DNA of 64,000 nucleotides from Spirosoma luteum DSM 19990 (GTDB lineage Bacteria > Bacteroidota > Bacteroidia > Cytophagales > Spirosomataceae), in NCBI RefSeq assembly GCF_000374065.1, contig NZ_KB893268.1, forward strand, positions 55,072 to 119,071, in the 5' to 3' direction. Made by a program: the position numbers and the translations under genes. Shown here piece after piece: positions 62,138-64,000 of the stretch. Numbering within the stretch: position 1 is the stretch's first letter; each line of letters begins with the position of its first letter. The notes below the pieces were generated by a model. It had not been told where the DNA came from and searched no databases. It worked only from the letters and a program-made list of their open reading frames with translations.

Positions 62138-63892
62138 TCATATATTCTTTTTCTTGACCTGGTCAATTAAATACTCACTCGTGCGCATGGAACCGGCCAG
62201 AATGGTCCAGGTAACGTTTTTATCCCCCTGCGACGGGAAAGCGGCTGCATCAACGACAAACAGGTTTTTTACGTCGTGCGCCTGCTGGTACTTATTCAGG
62301 GCCGATGTTTGGGGGTCATTTCCCATCCGAACCGTACCCACTTCGTGAATAATCCGGCCGGGGGCCGCCAGGCCGTAGCCGTGTGCCGTGTTAGGGCCGG
62401 GTTTAGGCCCGAGAGCAATACCGCCCATCGCATGAATAATTTCCTCGAACGTGTCCTGCATATGCTTGGCCTGCTTCACCTCATAGTCCGACCATTTGTA
62501 GTGAAAACGAAGCGTTGGGATACCGAACTTATCAACCTTATTGGGGTCAATTTCGCAGTAATTGCTTTCGAGAGGGACCGGCTCACCCCGACCCGCCATG
62601 CCAATGTAGGCTCCGTAGAACCGCCGGTAGTCATCTTTCAGGCTGGCTCCGTAGCCACCACCGGGTTTCATCTGGCCATCCCGACCGGGAATGGTGCCGT
62701 TCATGGATTCAATGCCACTGCCAAAACCATAGCCGGGCATGCCCATACCACCCCCGTACTCGATGTGATACCCCCGTGGGAAATCCAGTTTTTTGTTATC
62801 CAGCCACCAGGGCGTGAATACGTGCATGCCGCCCACGCCATCTTCGTTGTACCGTTTGCGGTCCATCAGGGCGGGTATAAACGCCGACCGGCTGGCACCG
62901 GTGGAGTCGTTGAGGTATTTACCGACTACGCCACTGCTGTTTGCCAGCCCATTGGGGAAGCGGCTCGATTTGGAATTGAGCAGAATCCGGGCGGTTTCGC
63001 AGGTGCTGGCTCCCAGCATCACGGTTTTGGCCCGAACGGTTATCTCTTCCATATTGGCCTTGTTAATGTAACTCACACCCGTGGCCAATCCGGTTTGTGG
63101 GTCGGTCAGCACTTCGCGGACCATTGCCCCATTTACCAGGGTTACATTGCCGGTTTTTACGGCAGGAATACATAGTACCGATGAGGAGGAGAAATCAGCG
63201 TAGGCCTGACAACCCCGGCCGCACTGGTGGCAGTAAAAACAGGAACCCCGCTCGCTGTTGATAGGTTTGGTCAGGATACTCAACCGCGATGGAAGAACGG
63301 GAATGCCGATGCTCCGGGCACCTTTCCGAATCATCAGTTCGTGCAGGCGCGGTTTGGGCGGGGGCAGAAAAATACCGTCGGGTTCGTTCGGGAAATTCTC
63401 GACGGAACCAAATACGCCAATCAATTTATCGACCCGGTCGTAGAAGGGTTTAATGTCGTCGTAGCCGATGGGCCAGTCTACACCCACGCCGGTCATGCTG
63501 TGCCGCCGAAAATCGTCGGGGCCAAACCGGAGAGAGATACGTCCCCAGTGGTTGGTACGCCCGCCGAGCATCCGGGACCGGAACCAGTGAAACTCACCCC
63601 CCTCTTTGGAGGAATAGGGTTCGCCCTCGATATCCCAGCCACCCCAGGCCGCATCAAAATCCCCATTGGAGCGAAACTGTGTGGACGCCCCCCGACGGGG
63701 CGATTCATAGGGCCATTTCAACTGGGTGATGTATTTTGGGTCGGCCGGGTCGTAATAGCCACCCGCTTCGAGCAGCATTACTTTGGCACCGGCTTTGGCC
63801 AATGTATAGGCTGCCATGCCGCCCCCGGCACCGGAGCCGACGATGATAGCGTCGTAAATGAGGGGGGCTTTTTTGAACTGAGGAATATCCAT
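62138..63892 (-). CDS. GMC-family FAD oxidoreductase with a cysteine cluster
   Basis: The 584-residue protein has the FAD motif VGSGAGGGMAAYTLA (18-32), GMC block GGRTNHWGRIS, and a C-terminal DAAAFPSQGDKNVTWTILA typical of the flavoprotein subunit of membrane sugar dehydrogenases. Four cysteines at 218, 221, 224 and 228 (CFYCHQCGRGC) could bind an iron-sulfur cluster, as in some FAD glucose dehydrogenases. It probably oxidises a sugar or sugar acid such as gluconate. In related genomes a small gluconate-2-dehydrogenase subunit 3 gene often lies next to such genes; it would be beyond the right edge. No signal peptide. Confidence 0.9.
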   Translation of the reverse strand: MDIPQFKKAPLIYDAIIVGSGAGGGMAAYTLAKAGAKVMLLEAGGYYDPADPKYITQLKWPYESPRRGASTQFRSNGDFDAAWGGWDIEGEPYSSKEGGEFHWFRSRMLGGRTNHWGRISLRFGPDDFRRHSMTGVGVDWPIGYDDIKPFYDRVDKLIGVFGSVENFPNEPDGIFLPPPKPRLHELMIRKGARSIGIPVLPSRLSILTKPINSERGSCFYCHQCGRGCQAYADFSSSSVLCIPAVKTGNVTLVNGAMVREVLTDPQTGLATGVSYINKANMEEITVRAKTVMLGASTCETARILLNSKSSRFPNGLANSSGVVGKYLNDSTGASRSAFIPALMDRKRYNEDGVGGMHVFTPWWLDNKKLDFPRGYHIEYGGGMGMPGYGFGSGIESMNGTIPGRDGQMKPGGGYGASLKDDYRRFYGAYIGMAGRGEPVPLESNYCEIDPNKVDKFGIPTLRFHYKWSDYEVKQAKHMQDTFEEIIHAMGGIALGPKPGPNTAHGYGLAAPGRIIHEVGTVRMGNDPQTSALNKYQQAHDVKNLFVVDAAAFPSQGDKNVTWTILAGSMRTSEYLIDQVKKKNI

Positions 63893-63977
63893 TTCAGTAG
63901 TCGGTCAATGCGATTTAGGGTAATAAGCCAAATGCAGCCCCTGTTTACTGATTGGCGGGAATCCCTGAAAAGAAAAA

Positions 63978-63995
63978 CCCCGGCATGGGCCGGGG
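63978..63995 (-). terminator. Intrinsic terminator of a gene beyond the right edge
   Basis: CCCCGGC (63978-63984) pairs with GCCGGGG (63989-63995). On the minus strand it is followed by TTTTTCTTTTC, so it ends a minus-strand gene lying to the right. Confidence 0.8.
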
Positions 63996-64000
63996 CGGGG

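Noticed and set aside
1..64000. Insertion sequences, prophage genes, CRISPR arrays, rRNA genes
   Set aside because: No transposase, integrase, phage structural gene, spaced identical repeats or rRNA motifs were seen on either strand.

Overview
The window looks like chromosomal DNA of a Bacteroidota member of the order Cytophagales, most like the Spirosoma group. The evidence is two SusC/SusD outer-membrane pairs, TAnnTTTG-type -7 promoter elements with almost no Shine-Dalgarno sequences, many SusD/TamL/esterase lipoproteins, a PVC-type haem protein, and a mid-range GC content. The assignment is by pattern recognition, not by a database search.

Layout. (1) 1-9380: a LacI-controlled sugar-acid locus on the minus strand. 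It holds three enolase-superfamily dehydratase-like enzymes, all with Tat-like leaders, one SusC/SusD pair and a LacI repressor. Three copies of a GCTTAATCG-type palindrome sit in front of susC, the third dehydratase and lacI. (2) 9682-17998: an amidase, an HSL-type esterase lipoprotein and a second SusC/SusD pair. (3) 18820-24619: a ThuA protein, a large SGNH/dehydrogenase/HEAT/cytochrome c fusion, a sugar isomerase and an SDR oxidoreductase. (4) 24766-33491: TamL and an RNA methyltransferase whose start codons overlap, an AraC regulator, an AI-2E family permease, L-serine dehydratase, an MpaB/DUF2236 protein and an OmpA protein. (5) 33532-37547: a decaying accessory segment between two near-identical terminators. 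It contains a GH-like C-terminal scrap, a frameshifted UV endonuclease, a CE15 glucuronoyl esterase and a truncated, frameshifted histidine kinase. (6) 37554-47342: lepA, a divergent structured RNA gene with tRNA-like ends, an Lrp regulator, hslV, a CHASE3 kinase with its response regulator, dacB, a beta-CASP nuclease and accA. (7) 47392-49084: an AT-rich two-gene module of an ABC-type ATPase and a PD-(D/E)xK-like protein, a candidate defence system. (8) 49171-63892: a HAD phosphatase, a site-2 protease, an exonuclease, an S9 peptidase, a FUSC protein, an oxidative pentose-phosphate cluster (rpiB, zwf, cupin, pgl), a Wzi-like porin, a repeat lipoprotein, a membrane protein and a GMC oxidoreductase.

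The two most unusual things are the RNA gene at about 39454-39758 and a family of long imperfect inverted repeats. The RNA has its own promoter and terminator, tRNA-like acceptor, D and T arms, and about 90 nt in place of a variable loop. The repeats fill many intergenic gaps end to end; their arms are built from short repeated words and several share a TGGCTRACGC-like tip. No insertion sequence, CRISPR array or canonical tRNA/rRNA was found.
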